Assembly: GCA_910576545.1 (NCBI GenBank)
Contig: CAJTKM010000016.1
Coordinates: 1 to 64,000, forward strand
Direction: 5' to 3'
Source of the DNA: Lachnospiraceae bacterium
GTDB lineage: Bacteria; Bacillota; Clostridia; Lachnospirales; Anaerotignaceae
Length of the DNA: 64,000 bases
Shown one piece after another: positions 34,485 through 42,978 of the stretch. Within the stretch, counting starts at the first letter, position 1, and the number at the start of each line of letters is the position of its first letter. The translations under genes and the position numbers were made by a program. The notes under the pieces were generated by a model. That model was not told where the DNA came from. It did no database searches and was given only the letters and a program-made list of their open reading frames with translations.

Positions 34485-34901
34485 ATGAATCTCAATGGCG
34501 TAGAGTTGTTTTTAGGCGGCGAAAGCGGGCTTGACCCGCATTCGTTTTCGCCGCTGGCATTGGCATATATTGGGGATGCAGTGTTTGAGGTTTTGGTGCG
34601 GCTGACCGTTATGACGGACGGCAATGCGCCTGTTAACCGGCTGCATAAAAAGGCGCGGGATATGGTGAACGCAAAGGCGCAGGCGGAGATGTATTTTCGG
34701 ATAAAGAAGCAGCTGACGGAGGAAGAAGCGGCGGCGTTTCGGCGCGGGCGGAATGCGAAGTCATTTACTGTGCCGAAAAATGCAGATTTGATGGATTACC
34801 GGCATGCGACGGGGCTGGAGGCAGTCTTTGGCTACCTCTATCTGAAGGGCGACAGCGCGCGGGCGGCGGAACTTTTCCGCATGGGAATGGAAACGGAATA
34901 A
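34485..34901 (+). CDS. mrnC: Mini-ribonuclease III (MrnC)
   Basis: A 138-residue catalytic RNase III domain without dsRNA-binding domain, which matures 23S rRNA in Firmicutes. It has 'SPLALAYIGDAVFEVLVRLT' with the catalytic Asp, and 'TGLEAVFGYLYLKGD' with the conserved Glu. It begins 6 bases after cysS. cysS-mrnC-rlmB is a conserved Firmicutes order. Confidence 0.93.
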   Translation: MNLNGVELFLGGESGLDPHSFSPLALAYIGDAVFEVLVRLTVMTDGNAPVNRLHKKARDMVNAKAQAEMYFRIKKQLTEEEAAAFRRGRNAKSFTVPKNADLMDYRHATGLEAVFGYLYLKGDSARAAELFRMGMETE

Positions 34902-35055
34902 AGGCCTCGATGCCTTTTAAGGGCTTTCAGCCCTTGATCCGATTTTCGGCTGTACTGCACTGGGTATTTCTTTAAGTATTCAGAAGGAAAATGCACTCTG
35001 TTTTGCGGGTATGGAATTCTTGTTTTTCAGACACATGGAATGCGGCTGGCAAACG

Positions 35056-35105
35056 GGTCAAGGAACAGCGTCCCCTGCGGGGGCTGGGGCGGAGCCTCAG
35101 AAGGA
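35056..35105 (+). repeat. Degenerate copy of the intergenic hairpin repeat
   Basis: GGTCAAGGAACAGCGTCCCCTGCGGGGG...GGGGCGGAGCCTC resembles hairpins B and C of the family but with weaker stems. It lies in the mrnC-rlmB gap (34902-35114), which has no other gene. Confidence 0.45.
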
Positions 35106-35114
35106 GGACTTTTT

Positions 35115-35876
35115 TTGGAAAAACGACAGAAAGAAGATTGGAACGAAAACCAGCTTGAGGGCAGAAACGTCGTGCTGGAAGCCCTGCGCAGCGGCAGGGA
35201 TATGGAAAAATTGCTTGTGCAGAAGGGCAACGTTGAAGGCACGATTCGCCGTATTGTGGCACAGGCGAAGGAAAAAGGCGTTGTGATTCAGGAAACCAGC
35301 CGCCAGAAACTGGACGAGCTTTCCCAGACCAAAAACCATCAGGGTGTGATTGCGCTTGTTTCGGCGCATCATTATACGGAATTGGAGGATATTCTTGCGG
35401 CGGCGCGGGAAAAGGGCGAAGACCCGTTCCTGTTGCTTTTGGACGGGATTACAGACCCGCATAACCTTGGCGCGATACTGCGGACAGCGGAATGTGCGGG
35501 CGTGCATGGCGTTGTGATACCGAAACGTCGCTCTGTCGGCCTGAATGCGACGGTAGGCAAAACCTCTGCCGGTGCGGTGGAATACGTCCCGGTTGCAAGG
35601 GTGACGAATATCGTGAAAACGATGGAATACCTCAAAAAAGAAGGGCTTTGGATTGCCTGCGCCGATATGGACGGGCTGGACCATTTTGATACCAATATGA
35701 AAGGGCCAATTGCGCTTGTGATTGGCAGCGAAGGCGATGGTGTAAGCCGTCTGGTGCGGGAAAACTGCGACTTTACGGCGTCAATCCCGATGTACGGGAA
35801 AATTTCCTCGCTGAATGCTTCGGTTGCTGCGGCACTGCTGATGTATGAGGTGGTGCGGCAGAGGAATTTCAAGTAA
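35115..35876 (+). CDS. rlmB: 23S rRNA (guanosine-2'-O-)-methyltransferase RlmB (TrmH family)
   Basis: A 253-residue SPOUT methyltransferase. The N-terminal substrate-binding domain has 'LEGRNVVLEALRSGRDMEKL'; the trefoil knot has motif 1 'LDGITDPHNLGAILRTAECAG', motif 2 'LVIGSEGDGVSRLVRENCD' and motif 3 'IPMYGKISSLNASVAAALLM'. TTG 35115 with GGAGG 7 bases upstream is chosen; an ATG-initiated frame from 35040 would run through a hairpin repeat. Confidence 0.93.
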   Translation: MEKRQKEDWNENQLEGRNVVLEALRSGRDMEKLLVQKGNVEGTIRRIVAQAKEKGVVIQETSRQKLDELSQTKNHQGVIALVSAHHYTELEDILAAAREKGEDPFLLLLDGITDPHNLGAILRTAECAGVHGVVIPKRRSVGLNATVGKTSAGAVEYVPVARVTNIVKTMEYLKKEGLWIACADMDGLDHFDTNMKGPIALVIGSEGDGVSRLVRENCDFTASIPMYGKISSLNASVAAALLMYEVVRQRNFK

Positions 35877-35881
35877 AACAT

Positions 35882-35920
35882 AACCCCTTGCGGTGCAGGT
35901 TCAGCCGTAAGGGGTTTTTT
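35882..35920 (+). terminator. Rho-independent terminator after rlmB
   Basis: AACCCCTT...AAGGGG stem with inner GCGG/CCGT pairs, followed by TTTTTT. It ends the cysE-cysS-mrnC-rlmB transcript. Confidence 0.88.
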
Positions 35921-36026
35921 CGCATGGCACTGAAAACAGTTGTCTTCCGGTATCCGGCTGGGGAAAAGGCGGTATAATTCAAATAGGGAAAAGTTTACAA
36001 AAAATGTCGCTGTCTGCCGGAAAATA

Positions 36027-36056
36027 TTGACAAATGCGTTTGTATACATATATAAT
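36027..36056 (+). promoter_or_regulatory. Strong SigmaA promoter
   Basis: Perfect TTGACA (36027-36032) and perfect TATAAT (36051-36056) with an 18-base spacer. It would drive the small membrane ORF and the chemoreceptor. Confidence 0.85.
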
Positions 36057-36096
36057 AAAATTATCTGAGGATAGTATAAAATAAGGAGTGTTTCCC

Positions 36097-36409
36097 ATGA
36101 TTCCCATCGAAACCCCAGTCACTGTATGGCTCGGCCTGTCCGCAAAATTGCTGATGAGTGTCATTTTACATACATTGGTCTGTTTTCATGCGGAAAAGAG
36201 GGCGGGGAAGATATCTCAGGAAAAATGCTTCTTATCGAAAATTGGTTGAAAAAAGGGGAGTCCTATGTATTTTTTCGGCGGCAGTCCTTCTGGTTGCAGC
36301 GTTCCTGCTGCAAAAAGAAAGTGTTCCTGTTGCTCCGGCTTTTATTGCGCTGAATGCGGGGGAATTCATTTTTTTAACAGGCTTTATCCGTTTGCGATGG
36401 AAATGGTGA
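36097..36409 (+). pseudogene. Small membrane protein split by a probable single-base frameshift
   Basis: From ATG 36097 (AAGGAG upstream) the frame encodes 'MIPIETPVTVWLGLSAKLLM' and stops at 36249 after 50 residues. The +1 frame continues with 'LVEKRGVLCIFSAAVLLVAA' and '[16 protein letters not shown]' to 36409. Removing one A from the A5 run at 36221-36225 joins both into one ~103-residue protein with three hydrophobic segments. It could be a true pseudogene, a phase-variable homopolymer or a sequencing error. No family recognised. Confidence 0.5.
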
Positions 36410-36446
36410 CGAAAACGGCAAGTTTATGGAAAAAGAGGTGCAGAAA

Positions 36447-38420
36447 ATGAAAAGTATTCGCAAAAAAATTACGGTATGTCTAATGGCGACAGTCTTAATT
36501 GCCCTGATTGCGGTGGGTTCGTCCAGTATTGCCCTGAATTACAGGAGCACTATCATGACAGTGGAACAGATGATGAGCGAAACCGCAGTCCTGGCGGCGG
36601 AGCGTATTGAACAGGAGCTGACTGCTTACAAAAATGTAGCGATGGACACAGGATGTATCCCACAGCTTTCTGATGCAGCGGTATCTGTGGAGGAAAAGCG
36701 GGCAATCATCGATGAGCGTATCAGCATGCATGGGTTCCAGCGGGGCAATATTGTCGGCGCGGACGGGTACAGCATTTTTGACGGGAACAATTATTCCGAC
36801 AGGGAATATGTGAAGCAGGCGATGCAGGGGAACGTTTATGTTTCTGAGCCGCTTGTCAGCAAAATCACAGGCGAAAAGTCCATCATGGTTGCGGCACCGC
36901 TCTATACTGGCGGGGTACAGGGGGCGGAGATTGCAGGCGTGGTTTATTTTGTGCCGCCTGAAACTTTTTTGAATGACATCGTTTCGTCTATTCAGGTCAG
37001 CGCGAACAGCAGGGCTTATATGATAAACAAAACGGGTGATACGATTGCGGATATCACGCTGGAAACAATTACGACCCAGAATATTGAAACAGAGGCGCAG
37101 AGCGATTCTTCTTTGGAACAGCTTGCAGCGATCCATGCGGAAATGCGGCAGGGGAAAAACGGCTTTGGCAGCTATAAGAATACGGACGGCACGCGTTATG
37201 CGGCATATGCGCCTGTGGGAGGGACAGACGGCTGGAGCGTTGCTGTGACTGCCCTGAAAACGGATTATCTGAAGGATACATATTTCGGCATGATTATCAA
37301 TGTGCTGGTTATCCTGATTTCCATACTGGCGTCTATTGTGGTAGCCCTGAAGCTTTCCGTCAATATCAGCGCGCCTATGCGTGCCTGCGCGGAACGTATG
37401 AAACTGCTGGTGGAAGGTGATTTGGAATCACCCGTACCGGAGAGCACGGGGCGGGACGAAACAGCGGAACTGACCCGTTCTACCGCGAAAATGGTGAGAG
37501 GGCTGAACACTATCATCCATGACATCAGCTATCTGCTTACGGAAATGGCAGGCAAGAATTTTGATATTCAATCTTCTCACAGAGAGGCTTATGTGGGGGA
37601 TTTCCAGAATATCCTGCTGTCCATGCGCACGTTAAAGGTGGAACTGAGCAATACCATGCGGCAAATCAATATTTCGGCGAATCAGGTATCCTCCGCAAGC
37701 GGTCAGGTTTCCAACGGGGCGCAGACGCTGAGCCATGGTGCGATGCAGCAGGCAAGCTCCATACAGGAACTGGCGGCGACAATTGCTGACATTTCCGAGA
37801 GTGCGAAAAAAACTGCCGCTGCTGCCGAAGAAGCAGGGAATTTTGTGGGCAAGGCAGGCGCGCAGCTTGGAATCAGTGTAGAGCATGTGAAGGAATTGAA
37901 TGTTGCTATGGAAAAAATATCCAATTCCTCCGAGGAAATTTCAAAAATCATTACTACGATTGAAAATATTGCTTTCCAGACAAATATCCTTGCGCTGAAC
38001 GCCGCTGTTGAAGCTGCACGTGCAGGGACTGCCGGAAAGGGCTTTGCCGTTGTTGCAGATGAAGTGCGCAATCTGGCGTCTAAATCCGATGAAGCGGCGA
38101 AGGCAACGAAGGAACTGATTGAAAATTCGATTTCGGTCGTAGGCGAAGGCAGCGAGGCGGTAGGCAAGGTAACGGCGGCACTGGAGCAGACCAGCCAGCA
38201 TGCAGGAAACGTGTCCGCGCAGATGGATGTAGTAGTAGAAGCTATAGAAAAACAGACGACTGCGCTTGGGCAGGTCAATGATGGGATTGACCAGATTTCT
38301 TCCGTTGTGCAGACAAACAGCGCAACGGCGGAGGAAAGCGCGGCGGCAAGCCAGCAGCTTTCTGCGGAGGCGTCCAGCCTGAAAACACTTGTTGACCAGT
38401 TTACACTTGCGAAAGACTGA
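36447..38420 (+). CDS. Methyl-accepting chemotaxis protein with extracellular Cache domain
   Basis: A 657-residue transmembrane receptor. Membrane segment 1 is about residues 12-32, a Cache-type sensor about 38-275 ('[20 protein letters not shown]', '[20 protein letters not shown]'), membrane segment 2 about 282-304, HAMP about 305-357, and the signalling domain to the end. The tip '[20 protein letters not shown]' is conserved. It should signal through CheA/CheW to the flagella. ATG 36447 with GAGGTG upstream is preferred to 36426, which has no ribosome site. No C-terminal CheR pentapeptide. Confidence 0.93.
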   Translation: MKSIRKKITVCLMATVLIALIAVGSSSIALNYRSTIMTVEQMMSETAVLAAERIEQELTAYKNVAMDTGCIPQLSDAAVSVEEKRAIIDERISMHGFQRGNIVGADGYSIFDGNNYSDREYVKQAMQGNVYVSEPLVSKITGEKSIMVAAPLYTGGVQGAEIAGVVYFVPPETFLNDIVSSIQVSANSRAYMINKTGDTIADITLETITTQNIETEAQSDSSLEQLAAIHAEMRQGKNGFGSYKNTDGTRYAAYAPVGGTDGWSVAVTALKTDYLKDTYFGMIINVLVILISILASIVVALKLSVNISAPMRACAERMKLLVEGDLESPVPESTGRDETAELTRSTAKMVRGLNTIIHDISYLLTEMAGKNFDIQSSHREAYVGDFQNILLSMRTLKVELSNTMRQINISANQVSSASGQVSNGAQTLSHGAMQQASSIQELAATIADISESAKKTAAAAEEAGNFVGKAGAQLGISVEHVKELNVAMEKISNSSEEISKIITTIENIAFQTNILALNAAVEAARAGTAGKGFAVVADEVRNLASKSDEAAKATKELIENSISVVGEGSEAVGKVTAALEQTSQHAGNVSAQMDVVVEAIEKQTTALGQVNDGIDQISSVVQTNSATAEESAAASQQLSAEASSLKTLVDQFTLAKD

Positions 38421-38475
38421 GCCTGACAGGAACCGTTAAGTACAACAGAAGTTTACAATAACAGAGTAAGAGGAA

Positions 38476-38517
38476 AAGCCCTGGCTTTCGGAATGTACCG
38501 GAAATCAGGGCTTTTTT
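38476..38517 (+). terminator. Rho-independent terminator after the chemoreceptor
   Basis: AGCCCTG/CAGGGCT stem with an inner TTCC/GGAA pairing, followed by TTTTTT. Confidence 0.88.
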
Positions 38518-38546
38518 GCTGGAAATTTTTTGTATGGCGCAAAACA

Positions 38547-38575
38547 GTATGCTTTGACGCAGGAAAGCCATACTA
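38547..38575 (+). promoter_or_regulatory. SigmaG-like promoter of the spoVA operon
   Basis: GTATG at 38547-38551 and CATACTA at 38569-38575 with a 17-base spacer fit the SigmaG pattern (gnATR and CATnnTA). It lies 50 bases before spoVAA, and forespore expression of spoVA by SigmaG is well established in Bacillus. Confidence 0.6.
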
Positions 38576-38625
38576 TTGCAAAGGAAAACCGTTCCGACGG
38601 TTTGGCAGAGCAGGAGGTGCTGGCA

Positions 38626-39246
38626 ATGGATATTTACATCAAGCCTGTGGAAAAAGCACAGGTCGTGCGGAATAGGAATGTCCGACTGAAAGACGTGGCA
38701 GAAGTCTTTTTGGACGGGCAGGCGGCAGACGAGGCCGAGCGGCTTGTGGTATTCCAGATTCCGGAGGAGAAGAAAAAAACCTATCTGGTTTCTGCGCTGG
38801 ATATTATCCGTAAATTAAGCAGGAAATATCCTGGCGCAACTATCTCCAATGTGGGCGAGATGGATATTCTGGTGGAATATCTGCCGGAACCGGAAAAAAA
38901 GTGGCCGGTTTGGACGGCGGCAAAGGTACTCATTATCAGCCTGATATTGTTTGTGGGAGCCTCCACAACAATCATGTGCTTTCATTCTGACGCACAGCTG
39001 CCGCTGATTTTTCAGAATGTGTATTATATCTTTTTTGGCGAGAACAGGGAGATGCCCGCCATGCTTTCTATCCCTTACAGCATCGGGCTGGGGCTGGGGA
39101 TTATCATCTTCTTCAACCATTTTTCCAAAATCACGCTGACAGAGGACCCAACACCTATTGAAATTGAAATGACAACATACGAGAAAGAAGCCAACGCCAG
39201 CATCATAGACGCTCTGGAACGGAAGAAAGGGGGCGGCGGACAATGA
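38626..39246 (+). CDS. spoVAA: Stage V sporulation protein AA
   Basis: A 206-residue membrane protein, the first gene of the dipicolinic-acid channel operon. It starts 'MDIYIKPVEKAQVVRNRNVR', has a cytosolic N-terminal domain ('DVAEVFLDGQAADEAERLVV', 'DILVEYLP') and two to three hydrophobic segments ('VLIISLILFVGASTTIM', 'SIGLGLGIIIFF'). AGGAGGTG precedes ATG 38626. Its stop overlaps the spoVAB start (ATGA). Presence of AA and AB as well as AC-AD-AE gives the fuller Bacillus-like set. Confidence 0.88.
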   Translation: MDIYIKPVEKAQVVRNRNVRLKDVAEVFLDGQAADEAERLVVFQIPEEKKKTYLVSALDIIRKLSRKYPGATISNVGEMDILVEYLPEPEKKWPVWTAAKVLIISLILFVGASTTIMCFHSDAQLPLIFQNVYYIFFGENREMPAMLSIPYSIGLGLGIIIFFNHFSKITLTEDPTPIEIEMTTYEKEANASIIDALERKKGGGGQ

Positions 39247-39668
39247 TGCGTTCTGCCGCCCTGATATTTTTTGCCTTTTCATCGGGCGTACTCGTTTCTG
39301 CCGGTGTGTTCGCGTTTATTGCGGCAATCGGCATTGTTCCACGTATGGCAAACCGGACAAAAACACAGCGCTTTATTCCGCTTTATGAGGACGTGATTAC
39401 GCTGGGAGGGCTTTTCGGAACAACAGCAATGTTCATAGATTACCGTCTGCCGCCTGTCCCCTTTCTGGCATCGGCGTTTGCCCTGCTGACGGGGGTTTTC
39501 GTGGGCGTGCTGGCGGTTGCGCTGGCGGAGGTGCTGAACGTCATGCCTGTTATGCTGCGGCGGAGCAGGCTGACGCAGGGGCTGCCCTGGCTGCTTCTGG
39601 CGTTCGCGCTGGGAAAAATGGCCGGTTCGCTGGTTTATTTTCTGGTTGACGGATTTTATGTCATATAA
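39243..39668 (+). CDS. spoVAB: Stage V sporulation protein AB
   Basis: A 141-residue integral membrane protein with four hydrophobic segments ('LIFFAFSSGVLVSAGVFAFI', 'ITLGGLFGTTAMFI', 'LLTGVFVGVLAVALAEVLNV', 'LPWLLLAFALGKMAGSLVYF'). The 'GVFVGxLAxALAEVLNVxPVxxRR' pattern is typical of SpoVAB. Coupled to spoVAA by a 4-base overlap. Works in uptake of dipicolinic acid into the forespore. Confidence 0.88.
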   Translation: MMRSAALIFFAFSSGVLVSAGVFAFIAAIGIVPRMANRTKTQRFIPLYEDVITLGGLFGTTAMFIDYRLPPVPFLASAFALLTGVFVGVLAVALAEVLNVMPVMLRRSRLTQGLPWLLLAFALGKMAGSLVYFLVDGFYVI

Positions 39669-39683
39669 AAGGAGGGGTTTTGT

Positions 39684-40133
39684 ATGCAGACGACACAAAA
39701 AGCACAGCAGGAGTATGACAAAATGGTGAAAAAGGCTTCGCCGAACAGCCCGATTTTCACAAACTGCCTGAAAGCGTTTGTTTCTGGCGGGCTGATCTGC
39801 GCAGGCGGCCAACTCCTGCTGAATCTTTTTCTGGATCGCAATTTTACGGAGAACGAAGCTGCGCTTTGCGTTTCCATCACGCTGATTGGGATTTCAGCAG
39901 TGCTGACGGCCCTGGGGCTGTATGAAAAGCTGGGGAAATTCTGCGGTGCGGGGACGATTGTACCCATTACAGGCTTTGCCAATTCTGTGGTTTCCCCGGC
40001 AATTGAATTTAAAAAAGAAGGCATGGTTTTCGGCATGGCGGCGAAAATGTTTCTTGTGGCAGGCCCTGTCATTGTTTATGGCACGTTGACCTCCATGCTG
40101 GTTGGTTTGATTTATTTTCTGATTGGAAGGTGA
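39684..40133 (+). CDS. spoVAC: Stage V sporulation protein AC
   Basis: A 149-residue membrane protein. It has 'SPNSPIFTNCLKAFVSGGLIC', 'GLYEKLGKFCGAGTIVPITG', 'FANSVVSPAIEFKKEGMVFG' and 'MFLVAGPVIVYGTL'. SpoVAC forms the mechanosensitive channel through which dipicolinic acid passes in the spore. AGGAGG upstream. Confidence 0.95.
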   Translation: MQTTQKAQQEYDKMVKKASPNSPIFTNCLKAFVSGGLICAGGQLLLNLFLDRNFTENEAALCVSITLIGISAVLTALGLYEKLGKFCGAGTIVPITGFANSVVSPAIEFKKEGMVFGMAAKMFLVAGPVIVYGTLTSMLVGLIYFLIGR

Positions 40134-40138
40134 GAGAG

Positions 40139-41167
40139 ATGGGCAAAAAGATCGGGAAACAGACGGTGCGCCTTTCTAAGGGCGTACCGATTCTTTCCAC
40201 AGCTTCAACGGTAGGCCCCAAAGAAGCTGAGGGCCCTCTGGGGGCGTATTTCGACAAAAAGGTGGAGGACGCACTGTTCGGGCAGGATACATGGGAACAG
40301 GCGGAAAGCTTTTTTGTGCAGGAAAATATGGCTCTGGCGGTGCAGAAAGCAGGGCTGAAAATGAAGGACATGGACTATATTCTTTGCGGCGACCTGCTCA
40401 ACCAATGTACAGGCTCCTGCTTCGGTATCAAAAATTTTGATATACCGTATTTCGGGCTATTTGGGGCTTGTTCAACGATGGGAGAAGCGATGAGCCTTGG
40501 GGCAATGCTGATTGACGGCGGCTTTGCGGGGCATGTGCTGACAGGCGCGTCCAGTCATTTTTGCGCGGCGGAAAAACAGTTCCGCTTCCCTCTGCCGCTG
40601 GGAACACAGCGTCCGCCGACAAGCACATGGACAGTGACCGGAGACGGTGCGGCTGTGCTTGCGGGGAAGGGCGAAGGGCCGGAAATTGTGGAGATTACGA
40701 CAGGAAAAATTGTGGATATGGGTGTGACGGACGCGAACAATATGGGGGCGGCGATGGCTCCCGCTGCTGCCGCACTTCTGTTGGCACATTTTGATGACAC
40801 CGGAAGGACGCCGCAGGATTACGACGTTATTGCAACGGGCGACCTTGGAACAATCGGGCGGGAGCTTGTGGTAGAACTTTTGTCAAAGGAAGGCTATGAA
40901 ATGGACAGCCGTTTTACGGATTGCGGCATTGAAATTTTTGACGCGGAAAAACAGGATACACATGCCGGAGGGAGTGGCTGTGCCTGTTCTGCGGTGACGT
41001 TTTGCGGGTATTTTTACCCAAAGCTGAAAGCGGGGGAAATCGGGCGTATGCTGTTCATTCCGACAGGCGCGCTGATGAGCCCGACGTCCTCCCAGCAGGG
41101 GCAGCCCATACCGGGCATTGCGCACGGGCTTGTGATAGAGGGCTGTGGAAAGGGGGCGGCGAAATGA
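40139..41167 (+). CDS. spoVAD: Stage V sporulation protein AD
   Basis: A 342-residue soluble protein with a thiolase-like fold that binds dipicolinic acid. It has 'VPILSTASTVGPKEAEGPLG', 'NQCTGSCFGIKNFDIPYFGL', 'GEAMSLGAMLIDGGFAGHVL', 'RPPTSTWTVTGDGAAVLA' and 'CACSAVTFCGYFYPKL'. ATG 40139 is chosen because GGTGAG lies just before it; GTG 40130 overlapping spoVAC is the alternative. Confidence 0.95.
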   Translation: MGKKIGKQTVRLSKGVPILSTASTVGPKEAEGPLGAYFDKKVEDALFGQDTWEQAESFFVQENMALAVQKAGLKMKDMDYILCGDLLNQCTGSCFGIKNFDIPYFGLFGACSTMGEAMSLGAMLIDGGFAGHVLTGASSHFCAAEKQFRFPLPLGTQRPPTSTWTVTGDGAAVLAGKGEGPEIVEITTGKIVDMGVTDANNMGAAMAPAAAALLLAHFDDTGRTPQDYDVIATGDLGTIGRELVVELLSKEGYEMDSRFTDCGIEIFDAEKQDTHAGGSGCACSAVTFCGYFYPKLKAGEIGRMLFIPTGALMSPTSSQQGQPIPGIAHGLVIEGCGKGAAK

Positions 41168-41520
41168 TGGAGTTTGCGAAAGCGTTTCTTGTCGGCGGGC
41201 TGCTGTGCGTGATTGGGCAGATTTTGATTGATAAAACAAAGCTGATGTCAGGCAGGATATTGGTGATGTATGTCTGCCTTGGATGTATTCTGGGCGGACT
41301 TGGTATTTATCAGACGCTGGAGGAATTTGGCGGTGCAGGGGCAACTGTGCCGCTGACGGGCTTCGGCTTCCGGCTTGCGGAGGGCGTGATGAAAGAGGTG
41401 GACAGTGCAGGTTTTCTGGGCATTTTCACAGGCGGCATGAAGGCGGCGGCAGGCGGCGTGACAGCGGCGGTATTCTTTGCTTTCCTTGCCGCGCTCGTGG
41501 CGAACCCGAAGGAAAAATAA
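41164..41520 (+). CDS. spoVAE: Stage V sporulation protein AE (short form)
   Basis: A 118-residue membrane protein related to SpoVAC: 'FAKAFLVGGLLCVIGQILID', 'LGGLGIYQTLEEFGGAGATV', 'PLTGFGFRLAEGVMKEVDSA'. It corresponds to SpoVAEb of Bacillus; the cytosolic SpoVAEa is missing, as usual in Clostridia. It overlaps spoVAD by 4 bases. Last gene of the operon. Confidence 0.94.
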   Translation: MMEFAKAFLVGGLLCVIGQILIDKTKLMSGRILVMYVCLGCILGGLGIYQTLEEFGGAGATVPLTGFGFRLAEGVMKEVDSAGFLGIFTGGMKAAAGGVTAAVFFAFLAALVANPKEK

Positions 41521-41597
41521 TGCGAAAAAGGCAGCTGGCAGCTAGGTTCGGGGGAATATATTTTCATAGCTGGTTTTCTGCGCAGCTATCTGTAAAA

Positions 41598-41641
41598 ACA
41601 GTCTGGCGTTAAAAAAATTTTTTATGCCGGACTGTTTTTTG
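41598..41641 (+). terminator. Rho-independent terminator after spoVAE
   Basis: ACAGTCTGGC pairs with GCCGGACTGT (one G-U) across an AT-rich loop, then TTTTTT. Confidence 0.88.
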
Positions 41642-41764
41642 TGCAAATTTTTTATAAATTTTTTATGTAAATTGGATTGCGTTTGTGATATAATCATTCC
41701 AAAGAGGCAAACTGCCCCTTTCAGAACTGACTGAACAGAATAACGAGCAAAGGAAGTGACGCCG

Positions 41765-42286
41765 ATGCACAAGGCGATCGGATCCCGCAAGGATTTCAGC
41801 AGATTGGATGAGGATCAGCTGCTGGCAGAATATAAGGAATGTGTTGGGGAGATTTTGGAAAATGAGCAGGTGCAGAAGCTTGACAGGCATATGCAGCACT
41901 GCAATACAAGCAGGCTCCAGCACAGTATCAACGTTTCTTATTACAGCTTTCTGATTTGCCGCAGGATGGGCTGGGATTACCGCTCTGCAGCAAGGGCGGG
42001 GCTGCTGCACGACCTGTACTTTTATGATTGGCGGACAAAAAAATATATCCGTTCCGGTCATGCTTCGTGGCATCCGCGGGTCGCGCTGGATAACGCCAGC
42101 AGGATTACAGAGTTGAATAATGTGGAAAAGGACGCAATCCGTAAGCATATGTGGCCCTGTACACTGGTTCCGCCGCGCTACATCGAATCGTACGTAGTAA
42201 CTTTTGTGGATAAAATCTGCGCGCTCTGCGAAATGACAGAACGGAAATATGTGCAGATGTTCAAAAAACAGCCTGCGCATCTGTAA
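41765..42286 (+). CDS. HD-domain phosphohydrolase-like protein
   Basis: A 173-residue protein with 'LQHSINVSYYSFLICRRMGW' and the HD motif 'AARAGLLHDLYFYDW' (about 79-93), then 'GHASWHPRVALDNA' giving further metal ligands. This resembles small HD proteins that act on nucleotides, but no substrate can be named. ATG 41765 with GGAAG 8 bases upstream is preferred to GTG 41756. A TATAAT at 41689-41694 may be its -10. Confidence 0.82.
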   Translation: MHKAIGSRKDFSRLDEDQLLAEYKECVGEILENEQVQKLDRHMQHCNTSRLQHSINVSYYSFLICRRMGWDYRSAARAGLLHDLYFYDWRTKKYIRSGHASWHPRVALDNASRITELNNVEKDAIRKHMWPCTLVPPRYIESYVVTFVDKICALCEMTERKYVQMFKKQPAHL

Positions 42287-42377
42287 CATTTGCGGGATGA
42301 ACGAAAAACCGCCGCTGGAAAAGGGAATCCTCCAGCGGTGATTTTTATTTCCGGCAGAGAAGAACGGAGGGATAGGA

Positions 42378-42806
42378 ATGGGGAACATGTGGTTCTGGTG
42401 GATCATGTTTTTCGCGGGGCTGCTGATACCAGCGGCAATGGTGATATTTGGGCGCGTGATGTGGAAACACCCCTCAAAGGAGATTGGGTGGGGCAGCTGC
42501 GGCTATCGTACTGCCATGTCGCAGAAAAATCAGGAAACATGGGACTTTGCGCAGCACGCCTGCGGCAGACTTTGGTGGAAGGGCGGCTGGATGCTGCTGG
42601 TCATTTCGGTAGGCGCACAGCTGCCGTTCAGGGGCTGTGATGCGGGAACAGTGGGAAAGGCGGTGCTTGTGCTGTGTGTGTTTCAGTGCGTGTGTATGGT
42701 CGGGACAGTGGTTCTGGTGGAGTTGGCGCTGCGCCGGAATTTTTGTGATGATGGGAGAAGAAAGGAAGCGACTGCGGCGGATTTGCGGAAATCTGAGCCG
42801 TTTTGA
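42378..42806 (+). CDS. SdpI/YhfL-family membrane protein
   Basis: A 142-residue membrane protein with three hydrophobic segments. The SdpI-family signature is 'IGWGSCGYRTAMSQKNQETW' followed by 'FAQHACGRLWWKGGWMLL' (G-Y-R-T-x-x-S and W-x-x-A-x-x-x-x-G). SdpI gives immunity to the SdpC toxin in B. subtilis, but most relatives, including this one, have no toxin gene beside them. GGAGGGATAGG precedes the ATG. Confidence 0.8.
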   Translation: MGNMWFWWIMFFAGLLIPAAMVIFGRVMWKHPSKEIGWGSCGYRTAMSQKNQETWDFAQHACGRLWWKGGWMLLVISVGAQLPFRGCDAGTVGKAVLVLCVFQCVCMVGTVVLVELALRRNFCDDGRRKEATAADLRKSEPF

Positions 42807-42978
42807 CGCCTGAAAATGCGCCGATTTCCTTAAATATTTGTTAAGAGCCCCCAAAAGCGGGAATTTCCTCTTGCCTATGGGGGTATTCTTCTGTTAAACT
42901 ATAACAATGTAAAATGTAGCAGTATGCCTGTGCGCGGGAACGGGTCAGGCGATCACATAGAAAAATGAGGTGAACCGA

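Noticed and set aside
36265-36450. 61-codon Cys-rich frame before the chemoreceptor
   Set aside because: Although GGGGAG precedes it, it overlaps the better-supported split membrane ORF in another frame and resembles no family.
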